Source: Gammaproteobacteria bacterium
GTDB taxonomy: Bacteria; Pseudomonadota; Gammaproteobacteria; CAJXQU01
Direction of reading: 5' to 3'
Assembly (NCBI GenBank): GCA_026984275.1
Contig: JALSSM010000010.1
Coordinates: 1-5,650, forward strand
DNA: 5,650 nucleotides
In this document: positions 1 through 4,374 of the stretch, piece after piece
How the letters are laid out: each line of letters opens with the position of its first letter
Position numbering within the stretch: position 1 is the first letter of the stretch
The notes under the pieces: generated by a model
Told to the model about the DNA's origin: nothing
The model's database searches: none
What the model saw: the letters and a program-made list of their open reading frames with translations, nothing else
Translations under genes and position numbers: made by a program

Positions 1-688
1 TACCACTGACCCTCGAATCGTAGCTGAAGCCAGACGGCTGAAATCCATTACTTATGAAGAAATGCTTGAAATGGCCAGTCTGGGTGCGAAAGTTCTGCAA
101 ATCCGATCTGTTGAATTTGCACAAAAATATAATGTCCCAATGCGTGTCCTATCATCTTTCGAAGAGGGTGAAGGCACGCTTATTACTACAGAGGATAAAG
201 CTATGGAACAAGTACAGATCTCCGGGATCACAGCCAACAAGGACGAAGCAAAAGTAACTTTACTGGGTGTCCCTGACAAACCAGGAGTGGCTGTGGCAAT
301 TCTTGGACCTGTTGCTGATGCGGGTATTGAAGTTGATATGATCATTCAAAATGTTGGCGCTGATGGAACCACTGATTTTACCTTCACTGTGCACAGAAAT
401 GATTATAGCCAAACTCTGGAAATCCTGAAAAAAGTAAAACAGAATCTGGATGCCAGAGCTGTAGAAGGCGATGATAAAATCGTTAAAATCTCAGTTGTTG
501 GCATCGGAATGCGTTCACATGCAGGTATTGCCAGTAAAATGTTCAACGCACTTTCACAAGAAGGTATCAACATACAGATGATATCAACTTCAGAAATAAA
601 AATTTCCGTTGTTGTTGATGAAAAATATCTTGAACTGGGTGTTAGAACACTGCATTCGGCTTTTGGACTGGACGAAGGCGCAAACTAA
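1..688 (+). CDS. lysC: Aspartate kinase, C-terminal part (5' end outside window)
   Basis: Aspartokinase phosphorylates L-aspartate with ATP, the first step toward lysine, threonine, methionine and diaminopimelate, in the cytoplasm. The frame is open from base 2, giving 228 visible residues before TAA at 686-688; the whole family is usually about 400-410 residues, so roughly 180 N-terminal residues lie upstream. The first visible stretch (TTDPRIV, then EEMLEMASLGAKVLQIRSVE) is the end of the kinase domain. Two ACT domains follow: one from about base 245 (VTLLGVPDKPGVA, later DMIIQNVGADGTTDFTF) and one from about base 482 (KISVVGIGMRSHAGIASKMF, then QMISTSEIKISVVV). This is the feedback-sensitive monofunctional type, normally inhibited by lysine and/or threonine; the effector cannot be read from sequence. 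csrA follows 141 bases later on the same strand, a common gammaproteobacterial arrangement. A possible internal start is listed separately. Confidence 0.97.
   Translation, partial: TTDPRIVAEARRLKSITYEEMLEMASLGAKVLQIRSVEFAQKYNVPMRVLSSFEEGEGTLITTEDKAMEQVQISGITANKDEAKVTLLGVPDKPGVAVAILGPVADAGIEVDMIIQNVGADGTTDFTFTVHRNDYSQTLEILKKVKQNLDARAVEGDDKIVKISVVGIGMRSHAGIASKMFNALSQEGINIQMISTSEIKISVVVDEKYLELGVRTLHSAFGLDEGAN
191..205 (+). promoter_or_regulatory. Possible internal ribosome binding site and start for an aspartokinase beta subunit
   Basis: GAGG at 191-194 stands 8 bases before an in-frame ATG at 203-205 inside lysC. The product would be 161 residues (203-688) beginning MEQVQISGITANKDEAKVTL and holding only the two ACT domains. 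In Corynebacterium glutamicum and Bacillus subtilis, lysC makes a beta subunit from an internal start at the equivalent place, just before the first ACT domain, giving an alpha2beta2 enzyme. The site and ORF are seen directly; use in this organism is inferred. A Met here with a chance purine run is the alternative. Confidence 0.4.
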
Positions 689-829
689 AGCAATACTATA
701 AAAGGGAGTGTGAGTACCGTATGAAAAAAAACGTACCGGAAATATCGTGTGGGGTATATAATGCACCCCGTCGCGTCTCATAAACGGATAATTATAAAGA
801 ACGACCAATAAGAATGGAGCTATAACCAA
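689..829 (+). promoter_or_regulatory. csrA leader with candidate -10 box and several GGA (CsrA-type) motifs
   Basis: This 141-base gap between lysC and csrA is too long for a plain operon spacer. It holds a perfect TATAAT at 757-762, without a good -35 at the usual distance (734-739 reads TACCGG), so any promoter here may use another sigma factor or an activator. A weak hairpin, GGGGT 751-755 with ACCCC 765-769, overlaps the -10. GGA triplets of the kind bound by CsrA occur at 705-707 (AGGGA), 738-740 (CCGGA), 786-788 (ACGGA) and 816-818 (ATGGA); the last lies in the csrA ribosome binding site. In Escherichia coli the csrA leader has several promoters and CsrA represses its own translation. 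Similar control here is inference. A 20-codon ORF at 721-783 lies inside the leader. Confidence 0.5.
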
Positions 830-832
830 ATG
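814..832 (+). promoter_or_regulatory. csrA ribosome binding site and start, overlapping an ANGGA motif
   Basis: GGAG at 816-819 stands 10 bases before the ATG at 830-832 and fixes the csrA start. The bases at 814-818 read ATGGA, matching the ANGGA core that CsrA binds, so protein bound here would block the ribosome. Confidence 0.6.
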
Positions 833-1039
833 CTGATATTGACAAGGCGAGTGGGCGAAGCACTCATGATTGGTGATGAAGTCACCATAACAGTGCTGGG
901 CGTCAAGGGGAATCAGGTACGACTAGGTGTCAATGCACCGAGGGAAGTTGCTGTACATAGAGAAGAAATCTATCAACGTATCCAGGATGAAAAAGAAGAA
1001 AACGAAGGTAATTCTGTTTCCGGCGGTAATGCTGATTAG
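830..1039 (+). CDS. csrA: Carbon storage regulator CsrA/RsmA
   Basis: CsrA is a small homodimeric RNA-binding protein that recognises GGA motifs in mRNA leaders, mostly blocking translation, and is titrated by CsrB/RsmZ-type small RNAs. It controls central carbon metabolism, motility, biofilm formation and virulence. The 69-residue product has the usual start MLILTRRVGEALMIGDEVTI, the core GNQVRLGVNAPREVAVHREE, and both RNA-contact regions: Leu4/Arg6 in the first strand and Arg44 in VHREEI. Residues 1-52 are the conserved fold; the tail from about 53 (DEKEENEGNSVSGGNAD) is acidic, then Gly/Asn rich, and is variable in the family. Length is normal (61-70). It sits after lysC and before tRNA-Ser and tRNA-Arg, as in many gammaproteobacteria. 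The stop is TAG at 1037-1039, and no clear terminator follows before the tRNAs. Confidence 0.98.
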   Translation: MLILTRRVGEALMIGDEVTITVLGVKGNQVRLGVNAPREVAVHREEIYQRIQDEKEENEGNSVSGGNAD

Positions 1040-1081
1040 TCATCAGGGATCACGGGATTATCAAAAATAGCAAAACACCCC

Positions 1082-1111
1082 TTTACCAAACTAATTCATA
1101 CAAGGTATCCT
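1082..1111 (+). promoter_or_regulatory. Probable sigma70 promoter for tRNA-Ser
   Basis: TTTACC (1082-1087) and TATCCT (1106-1111) are separated by 18 bases and match the -35 and -10 consensus at 4 of 6 positions each. The predicted start, near 1118, is just before the tRNA at 1123. No other promoter-like pair was seen between csrA and the tRNA. The match is modest; read-through from csrA is also possible. Confidence 0.4.
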
Positions 1112-1122
1112 ACGCAACCCGT

Positions 1123-1214
1123 GGAGAGGTGGCCGAGCGGCTGAAGGCGCTCCCCTGCTAAGGGAGTATACGGTTTATCCCGTATCGAGGGTTCGAATCC
1201 CTCTCTCTCCGCCA
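1123..1214 (+). tRNA. tRNA-Ser(GCU), reads AGC/AGU
   Basis: A full class II (long variable arm) cloverleaf of 92 bases with CCA encoded at 1212-1214. The acceptor stem GGAGAGG (1123-1129) pairs with 1204-1210, closing with one G-U pair (1129:1204). The D arm starts TGGCCGAG; the anticodon stem CTCCC/GGGAG (1150-1154, 1162-1166) holds the loop CTGCTAA with anticodon GCT at 1157-1159. The variable arm has a 6-bp stem, ATACGG 1168-1173 with CCGTAT 1180-1185, as expected for serine tRNA. The T stem is GAGGG/CCCTC around TTCGAAT, and the discriminator is G1211. It closely resembles E. coli serV, which also follows csrA. Confidence 0.98.
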
Positions 1215-1231
1215 TAATTTAAAGGTATTCC

Positions 1232-1259
1232 TTGACTCAGATATCTCTGCGTCTAGAAT
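1232..1259 (+). promoter_or_regulatory. Strong sigma70 promoter for tRNA-Arg
   Basis: TTGACT (1232-1237) and TAGAAT (1254-1259) lie 16 bases apart, each 5 of 6 to consensus. The predicted start is about 1266, some 10 bases before the tRNA at 1276. It lies wholly between the two tRNA genes, so tRNA-Arg can be transcribed on its own. Confidence 0.7.
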
Positions 1260-1275
1260 ACACACCCCAAACAGA

Positions 1276-1352
1276 GCGCCCGTAGCTCAGCTGGATAGAG
1301 TACCTGGCTACGAACCAGGTGGTCGGAGGTTCGAATCCTTCCGGGCGCGCCA
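1276..1352 (+). tRNA. tRNA-Arg(ACG), reads CGU/CGC/CGA through inosine
   Basis: A 77-base cloverleaf with encoded CCA (1350-1352). The acceptor stem GCGCCCG (1276-1282) pairs with CGGGCGC (1342-1348), discriminator G1349. The anticodon stem CCTGG/CCAGG (1303-1307, 1315-1319) holds the loop CTACGAA with anticodon ACG at 1310-1312; A34 is normally converted to inosine by TadA. The T arm carries GGTTCGAATCC. It is followed by a T-rich run (1354-1358) but no separate hairpin. Its 3' end is 52 bases from the end of an integrase remnant on the other strand, so this tRNA was probably an attachment site for a mobile element. The gene itself looks intact. Confidence 0.98.
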
Positions 1353-1395
1353 TTTTTCTCTTTATTCATCAATAAGTTAACCCCGCAAAATAAGA

Positions 1396-1460
1396 AACCT
1401 GATTTATTTCAAAATAACCAGTACCGGAGTTTTGCCGGACTCATCCTGGCAAATCAGGTT
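1396..1460. repeat. Perfect 10-bp inverted repeat with nested shorter stems at the integrase 3' end
   Basis: AACCTGATTT (1396-1405) is the exact reverse complement of AAATCAGGTT (1451-1460). Inside it, CCAG 1418-1421 pairs with CTGG 1446-1449, and CCGG 1424-1427 with CCGG 1435-1438, so three stems nest. On the - strand the outer stem brackets the integrase stop codon and is followed by a T-rich stretch (TTTCTTATTTT, complement of about 1385-1396), which would suit a transcription terminator for the integrase. A fold of unknown role is the alternative. Confidence 0.5.
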
Positions 1461-1622
1461 GGCTGCATCGATCAGTTCCTCTAATTCAGGAGCAGAATAG
1501 TGTGTGGTGATATCTCCGTTTCTATGCCCAAGCAAGACTTTGTGTGATTCAATCGGAACACCTGCGGCTCTCAATCTTCGCCCAAACGTATGTATTAAAT
1601 CATGTAGTCTGACATAAGGCAG
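1404..1622 (-). pseudogene. Tyrosine-recombinase (phage-type integrase) C-terminal fragment
   Basis: Reading the - strand from 1622 to the TAA at 1404-1406 gives 72 residues typical of the C-terminal catalytic half of a phage-family integrase. The start reads LPYVRLHDLIHTFGRRLRAA, followed by GVPIESHKVLLGHRNGDI, TTHYSAPELEELIDAANLIC and a short tail. Visible catalytic positions are the box II His (HDLI, codon 1602-1604), LLGH and the Tyr nucleophile in THYSAPE (codon 1497-1499). The box II residue, Arg or Lys in relatives, is Ile (ATA at 1593-1595), one base from either. The frame stays open only back to a stop at 1644-1646, and the residues before 1622 do not look like integrase. Box I Arg, the catalytic Lys strand and the DNA-binding N-terminus are absent. 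It must be non-functional; whole relatives have about 300-400 residues. Confidence 0.85.
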
Positions 1623-1725
1623 GCAGACAAAAAACGCGCAGTATCATATTATTACGCAGTAAAAATAAAGGGTAGCGCCACCTTTTATTTGTATATTTCC
1701 TTCTCGTTCGCTTTTCTGTTAGCAT
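1600..1725 (-). CDS. Hypothetical 41-residue basic ORF with strong ribosome binding site
   Basis: GAGGTGA (GAGGT at 1731-1735) stands 5 bases before an ATG at 1723-1725, a near-ideal site, with a possible extended -10 (TGCTATAAC, about 1736-1744) upstream. The product starts MLTEKRTRRKYTNKRW, has a hydrophobic middle, and ends at TGA 1600-1602 after running into the integrase remnant in a different frame. The KRTRRKYT start resembles the first residues of small helix-turn-helix transposase subunits (IS3-type OrfA), so it may be the intact start of a transposase cut off after about 12 codons; this is a loose likeness only. The ORF also spans the 1663-1690 hairpin. It may well not be a working gene. 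Confidence 0.3.
   Translation of the reverse strand: MLTEKRTRRKYTNKRWRYPLFLLRNNMILRVFCLPALCQTT
1663..1690. terminator. Two-sided rho-independent terminator hairpin
   Basis: The two halves AAATAAAGGGTAGC and GCCACCTTTTATTT pair along 14 positions with one G-T wobble and one A-C mismatch. A GC-rich top is flanked by A on the left and T on the right, and on the - strand it continues into TTTATTTTTA, so it could stop transcription in both directions. No hairpin with a T run was seen directly after radA, so this may be the end of the dnaB-alr-radA transcript, leaving a 3' UTR of about 235 bases, as well as a stop for reading from the tRNA side. Confidence 0.6.
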
Positions 1726-1766
1726 CTCTCACCTCGTTATAGCATTTTAACGCCTTAACTAGGTGT

Positions 1767-1896
1767 CAGGATGTATCAGACCACTTCAGCCTGCATAATC
1801 CTTCCCAAGAAATTATTTATGGCATCTTTATTAAATTTTATTCATACGACATCTATCAGACTACTCTGTCGCTAATTAACGACAAGTATCACAGAC
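1767..1896 (-). repeat. Three diverged copies of a GTCTGATA motif
   Basis: On the - strand, related units occur at 1767-1781 (GTCTGATACATCCTG), 1847-1861 (GTCTGATAGATGTCG) and 1880-1896 (GTCTGTGATACTTGTCG, with a 2-base insertion). The first two also match upstream: the 15 bases at 1771-1785 and 1851-1865 differ at only 2 positions, with an 80-base period. Spaced short repeats like this are typical of recombinase or transposase binding sites near the end of a mobile element, but no transposase is present and the owner is unknown. Confidence 0.45.
1867..1884. repeat. Imperfect 18-bp palindrome
   Basis: TGTCGCTAATTAACGACA reads the same on both strands except for one pair (C1872/A1879). It is centred on TAATTA and its right CGACA is shared with the third GTCTGATA unit. 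It lies 40 bases beyond the radA stop but has no T run, so it is not a terminator. A binding site for a dimeric regulator or recombinase is possible. Confidence 0.4.
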
Positions 1897-1923
1897 AGTG
1901 TGTAACAATTCTATGGCGAGGGG

Positions 1924-3285
1924 TTATATTACTTGTAGTGCAGACTCAAGTGTCATGGTTCCTTCAATTTGGAGTCCTTTAATGCCTTGTTTTGGTAGAT
2001 TGGCTTTAGGAACAATCGCTCGTTTGAAACCATGTTTTTGAGCTTCTTTGAGACGCTCCTGACCATTTTGAACGGGTCGTAATTCTCCTGTTAAACCGAC
2101 TTCACCAAAGACGACCAGATCGGTGGGAAGTGGCTGGTTTCTGAGGCTGGAAAGAATCGCGAGGATCACGGCCAGATCGCCGCCCGTTTCTGTGATCCGA
2201 ACGCCGCCGACAATATTGATAAACACATCTTGATCGTAGGTTGCGATCCCGGCATGACGATGCAGGACAGCGAGTAGCATACCGAGGCGGTTTTGTTCCA
2301 TGCCGACAGCGACGCGTCTCGGGTTGGAGAGTTTTGATTCATCGACCAGTGCCTGAACTTCGACCATCAAAGGTCTTGTGCCTTCACGAGTGACCATCAC
2401 AACGGAACCAGATGCTTCTGCTTCGTTACGGGAAAGGAAGATCGCTGACGGGTTATTAACGCCTTTTAAACCGATATCAGTCATTGCAAATACGCCCAGT
2501 TCGTTGACGGCGCCGAAACGATTTTTGATTGCTCTGATCAGGCGAAAACGACTACCACTGTCTCCCTCGAAGTAGAGAACGGTATCAACCATGTGTTCCA
2601 GCACCCGAGGACCGGCTAGTGCACCATCTTTTGTCACATGCCCGACCAGCAGGATGGTGATTCCGGTTTGCTTGGCGAAACGTACTATTTTTGCAGCACT
2701 TTCTCTGACCTGTGCGACATTGCCGGGGGCTGACGTTAACTGATCGGTATGGATGGTTTGAATGGAGTCCACCACCATGACTTTGGGTGATTCTTTTTGA
2801 GCGATTTGCAGAATACGTTCGACATTAGTTTCTGTGAGCAGCCGCAGATCGGTGAGATCAAGTCCCAGCCGTTTACCCCGTAGAGCAACTTGCCTTGGCG
2901 ATTCTTCACCGCTGACATAGAGGGTTTTCATGTTGTCTCTGGTTAATGCTGCCAGCACTTGTAGCAATAAAGTGGATTTCCCAATACCTGGATCGCCGCC
3001 GATCAAAACAACGGAACCAGTGACCAGACCACCACCCATCGCCCTGTCCAGTTCATCCATATGAGTTGTATAACGGATCTCTTCGGTCAGATCAGCTTCG
3101 TCAAGGCTACAGATTGTCGGAGCACTACCACTGTAATTGCCAATTCGGTCATTGCTTGTTGTGACAGCAGCGATAATTGACTCTGTCAGTGTATTCCATT
3201 CACCACAGTCACCGCACTGCCCTGCCCATTTGGGACTGATCGCTCCACAAGACTGACATTGATATTGTTTTTTTTGTTTAGCCAT
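1924..3285 (-). CDS. radA: DNA repair protein RadA (Sms), DnaB-like branch-migration helicase
   Basis: RadA is a cytoplasmic hexameric ATPase that drives branch migration of RecA-made recombination intermediates in repair and natural transformation. The 453-residue product (E. coli RadA has 460) carries every expected part: an N-terminal four-Cys zinc finger (Cys10, Cys13, Cys24, Cys27), Walker A GGDPGIGKST at 96-105, Walker B VMVVDSIQT at 169-177, the RadA signature KNRFG at about 254-258, and a Lon-protease-like C-terminal domain from about 270 without proteolytic role. Nothing is missing. Its ATG overlaps the alr end by 8 bases (ATGGCTAA), and no good ribosome binding site lies before it (AATTTGTAGAAATAA), so translation probably depends on ribosomes finishing alr. 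TAA is at 1924-1926, with no intrinsic terminator immediately after. Confidence 0.97.
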   Translation of the reverse strand: MAKQKKQYQCQSCGAISPKWAGQCGDCGEWNTLTESIIAAVTTSNDRIGNYSGSAPTICSLDEADLTEEIRYTTHMDELDRAMGGGLVTGSVVLIGGDPGIGKSTLLLQVLAALTRDNMKTLYVSGEESPRQVALRGKRLGLDLTDLRLLTETNVERILQIAQKESPKVMVVDSIQTIHTDQLTSAPGNVAQVRESAAKIVRFAKQTGITILLVGHVTKDGALAGPRVLEHMVDTVLYFEGDSGSRFRLIRAIKNRFGAVNELGVFAMTDIGLKGVNNPSAIFLSRNEAEASGSVVMVTREGTRPLMVEVQALVDESKLSNPRRVAVGMEQNRLGMLLAVLHRHAGIATYDQDVFINIVGGVRITETGGDLAVILAILSSLRNQPLPTDLVVFGEVGLTGELRPVQNGQERLKEAQKHGFKRAIVPKANLPKQGIKGLQIEGTMTLESALQVI

Positions 3286-4360
3286 TTATTTCTACAAATT
3301 GTGCACGCATACGCATGCCACAAAGTAGTTCATAAGGGATAGTTTCTGCACAACGAGCAATTTCCTCTATTGGTAATTCCCTGCCCCACAGAATGACATT
3401 GTCGCCTGTTTTTGCATGAGGACAATTTCGTAAATCGACAGTTAACATGTCCATGGATGGTCGCCCAATTAAATAAACCTGTTTGTCATTAATGAGCATC
3501 GGGGTACCTGATCGTGCATGTCTTGGGTAACCGTCACCATAGCCCATCGCGACGACACCGATCAACATATCTTCAGGACATTCCCAGGTGCCACCATAGC
3601 CAACTCTTTCACCTTTTCTTGCCTGTTTCACCGAGATCAATTCCGACTCTAAAGACATAACAGCGTGTAAGTCCAGATCATCAGCTGTTTTATCAACAAA
3701 AGGTGAAACACCATAAAGCATCAGACCGGGACGCACCCAGTCACCATGAGCGTCAGGCCATTCCATGATCGCACTGGAATTTGCAAGGCAATGTTCACCC
3801 TTAAGCCCTTCAGTAACTTCAGCAAAATTTTTCAGCTGTGTTTCGACAGACAAAGGATCATGTTCCTGAGCAGACGCAAAATGAGTCATCAGATTTATTT
3901 CTTTTTTTGAACCACGGGCCTGTTGAAGTCGTGCATAAACGGATTGCACCTGATCAAGATCAAAACCCAGTCTGTGCATGCCTGTATCGATCTTCAACCA
4001 GACCTTAACGGCTTTATCAGTCGTTAATTCTTCGATCATTTCCAGCTGGTTGATCTGGTGTATAACCGTCTGGATATCCATATCCGATAACTGAAGTAGT
4101 TCTTCCTTGCAGAAAAAGCCTTCAAGCAAGATGATGCTTTTTGTGATTCCGGCCTGACGTAAACGAACGGCTTCTTCCAGGCAGGCTACGCCAAAGGCAT
4201 CCGCACCCGATAACTGTTTGGCGATACGCTCAAGGCCATGACCGTAAGCATCAGCTTTGATAATTGCCATGATCTTCTGATCTGGAGCATAGCGTTTAAC
4301 AGTTTGCAGGTTTGATCGAACAGCTTGCAGATCAATGACAACACGAGCGGGACGTGTCAT
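3278..4360 (-). CDS. alr: Alanine racemase (PLP-dependent)
   Basis: Alanine racemase interconverts L- and D-alanine; D-alanine is needed for peptidoglycan. The enzyme is a cytoplasmic PLP homodimer. The 360 residues match the family length. The PLP-binding Lys is Lys35 in AIIKADAYGHG; the second catalytic base is Tyr255 in RVGYGGTW. Other conserved spots are KIDTGMHRLG (about 123-132), VRPGLMLYG with its Arg at 210, GYGDGYPR (273-280) and the SMDM loop (302-305). The N-terminal TIM-type barrel is followed by the C-terminal beta domain from about 235. The start is set by GGGGGAG at 4368-4374, 7 bases before ATG 4358-4360, which overlaps the dnaB stop as ATGA. The 3' end overlaps radA by 8 bases. 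alr next to dnaB is common in gammaproteobacteria and points to the housekeeping form rather than catabolic DadX. Confidence 0.97.
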   Translation of the reverse strand: MTRPARVVIDLQAVRSNLQTVKRYAPDQKIMAIIKADAYGHGLERIAKQLSGADAFGVACLEEAVRLRQAGITKSIILLEGFFCKEELLQLSDMDIQTVIHQINQLEMIEELTTDKAVKVWLKIDTGMHRLGFDLDQVQSVYARLQQARGSKKEINLMTHFASAQEHDPLSVETQLKNFAEVTEGLKGEHCLANSSAIMEWPDAHGDWVRPGLMLYGVSPFVDKTADDLDLHAVMSLESELISVKQARKGERVGYGGTWECPEDMLIGVVAMGYGDGYPRHARSGTPMLINDKQVYLIGRPSMDMLTVDLRNCPHAKTGDNVILWGRELPIEEIARCAETIPYELLCGMRMRAQFVEING

Positions 4361-4374
4361 CCAAAATCTCCCCC
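4357..4374 (-). promoter_or_regulatory. alr ribosome binding site inside the end of dnaB, with ATGA stop-start overlap
   Basis: GGGGGAG (4368-4374) is a strong Shine-Dalgarno sequence within the last dnaB codons. The dnaB TGA (4357-4359) and alr ATG (4358-4360) share the four bases ATGA, the usual sign of coupled translation by terminating ribosomes. Confidence 0.75.

Larger units (their letters stand above)
1353..1923. mobile_element. Degenerate mobile-element scar between tRNA-Arg and radA
   Basis: This 571-base stretch has no intact gene of normal size. In order it holds a T-rich run after the tRNA, an integrase 3' fragment (1404-1622, - strand), a basic mini-ORF (1600-1725, - strand), a terminator-like hairpin (1663-1690) and a repeat cluster (1767-1896). 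The part from about 1740 to 1923 carries frequent stops on the - strand and shows no recognisable protein. I saw no second copy of the tRNA-Arg 3' end here, so the element's outer boundary cannot be placed. Integrase next to a tRNA 3' end is the classic mark of an integrated island or phage; loss of the rest is inferred. Confidence 0.55.

Noticed and set aside
590..829. 79-residue ORF on the - strand over the lysC end and csrA leader
   Set aside because: Antisense to lysC and the leader, no ribosome binding site or recognisable domain seen, unconvincing composition.
1040..1080. csrA terminator in the spacer before tRNA-Ser
   Set aside because: The GGGATCACGGGAT stretch does not form a stable stem followed by T residues.
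1354..1380. Rho-independent terminator directly after tRNA-Arg
   Set aside because: There is a T run (1354-1358) but no independent hairpin before it; only the tRNA's own stems precede.
1671..1682. Duplicate of the tRNA-Arg 3' end (att site) at GCGCCACC
   Set aside because: Only a few bases match the tRNA end, and they are explained by the 1663-1690 hairpin.
1741..1770. Integron attC-like arrangement (short stem ACGCCT 1750-1755 / AGGTGT 1761-1766 with TTAAC nearby)
   Set aside because: The core sites do not match the GTTRRRY / RYYYAAC pattern, the stem is only 6 bp, and no cassette gene or integron integrase is seen.
1867..1902. CRISPR-like or regular repeat array
   Set aside because: The units are diverged, irregularly spaced and only three; no equal spacers and no cas genes.
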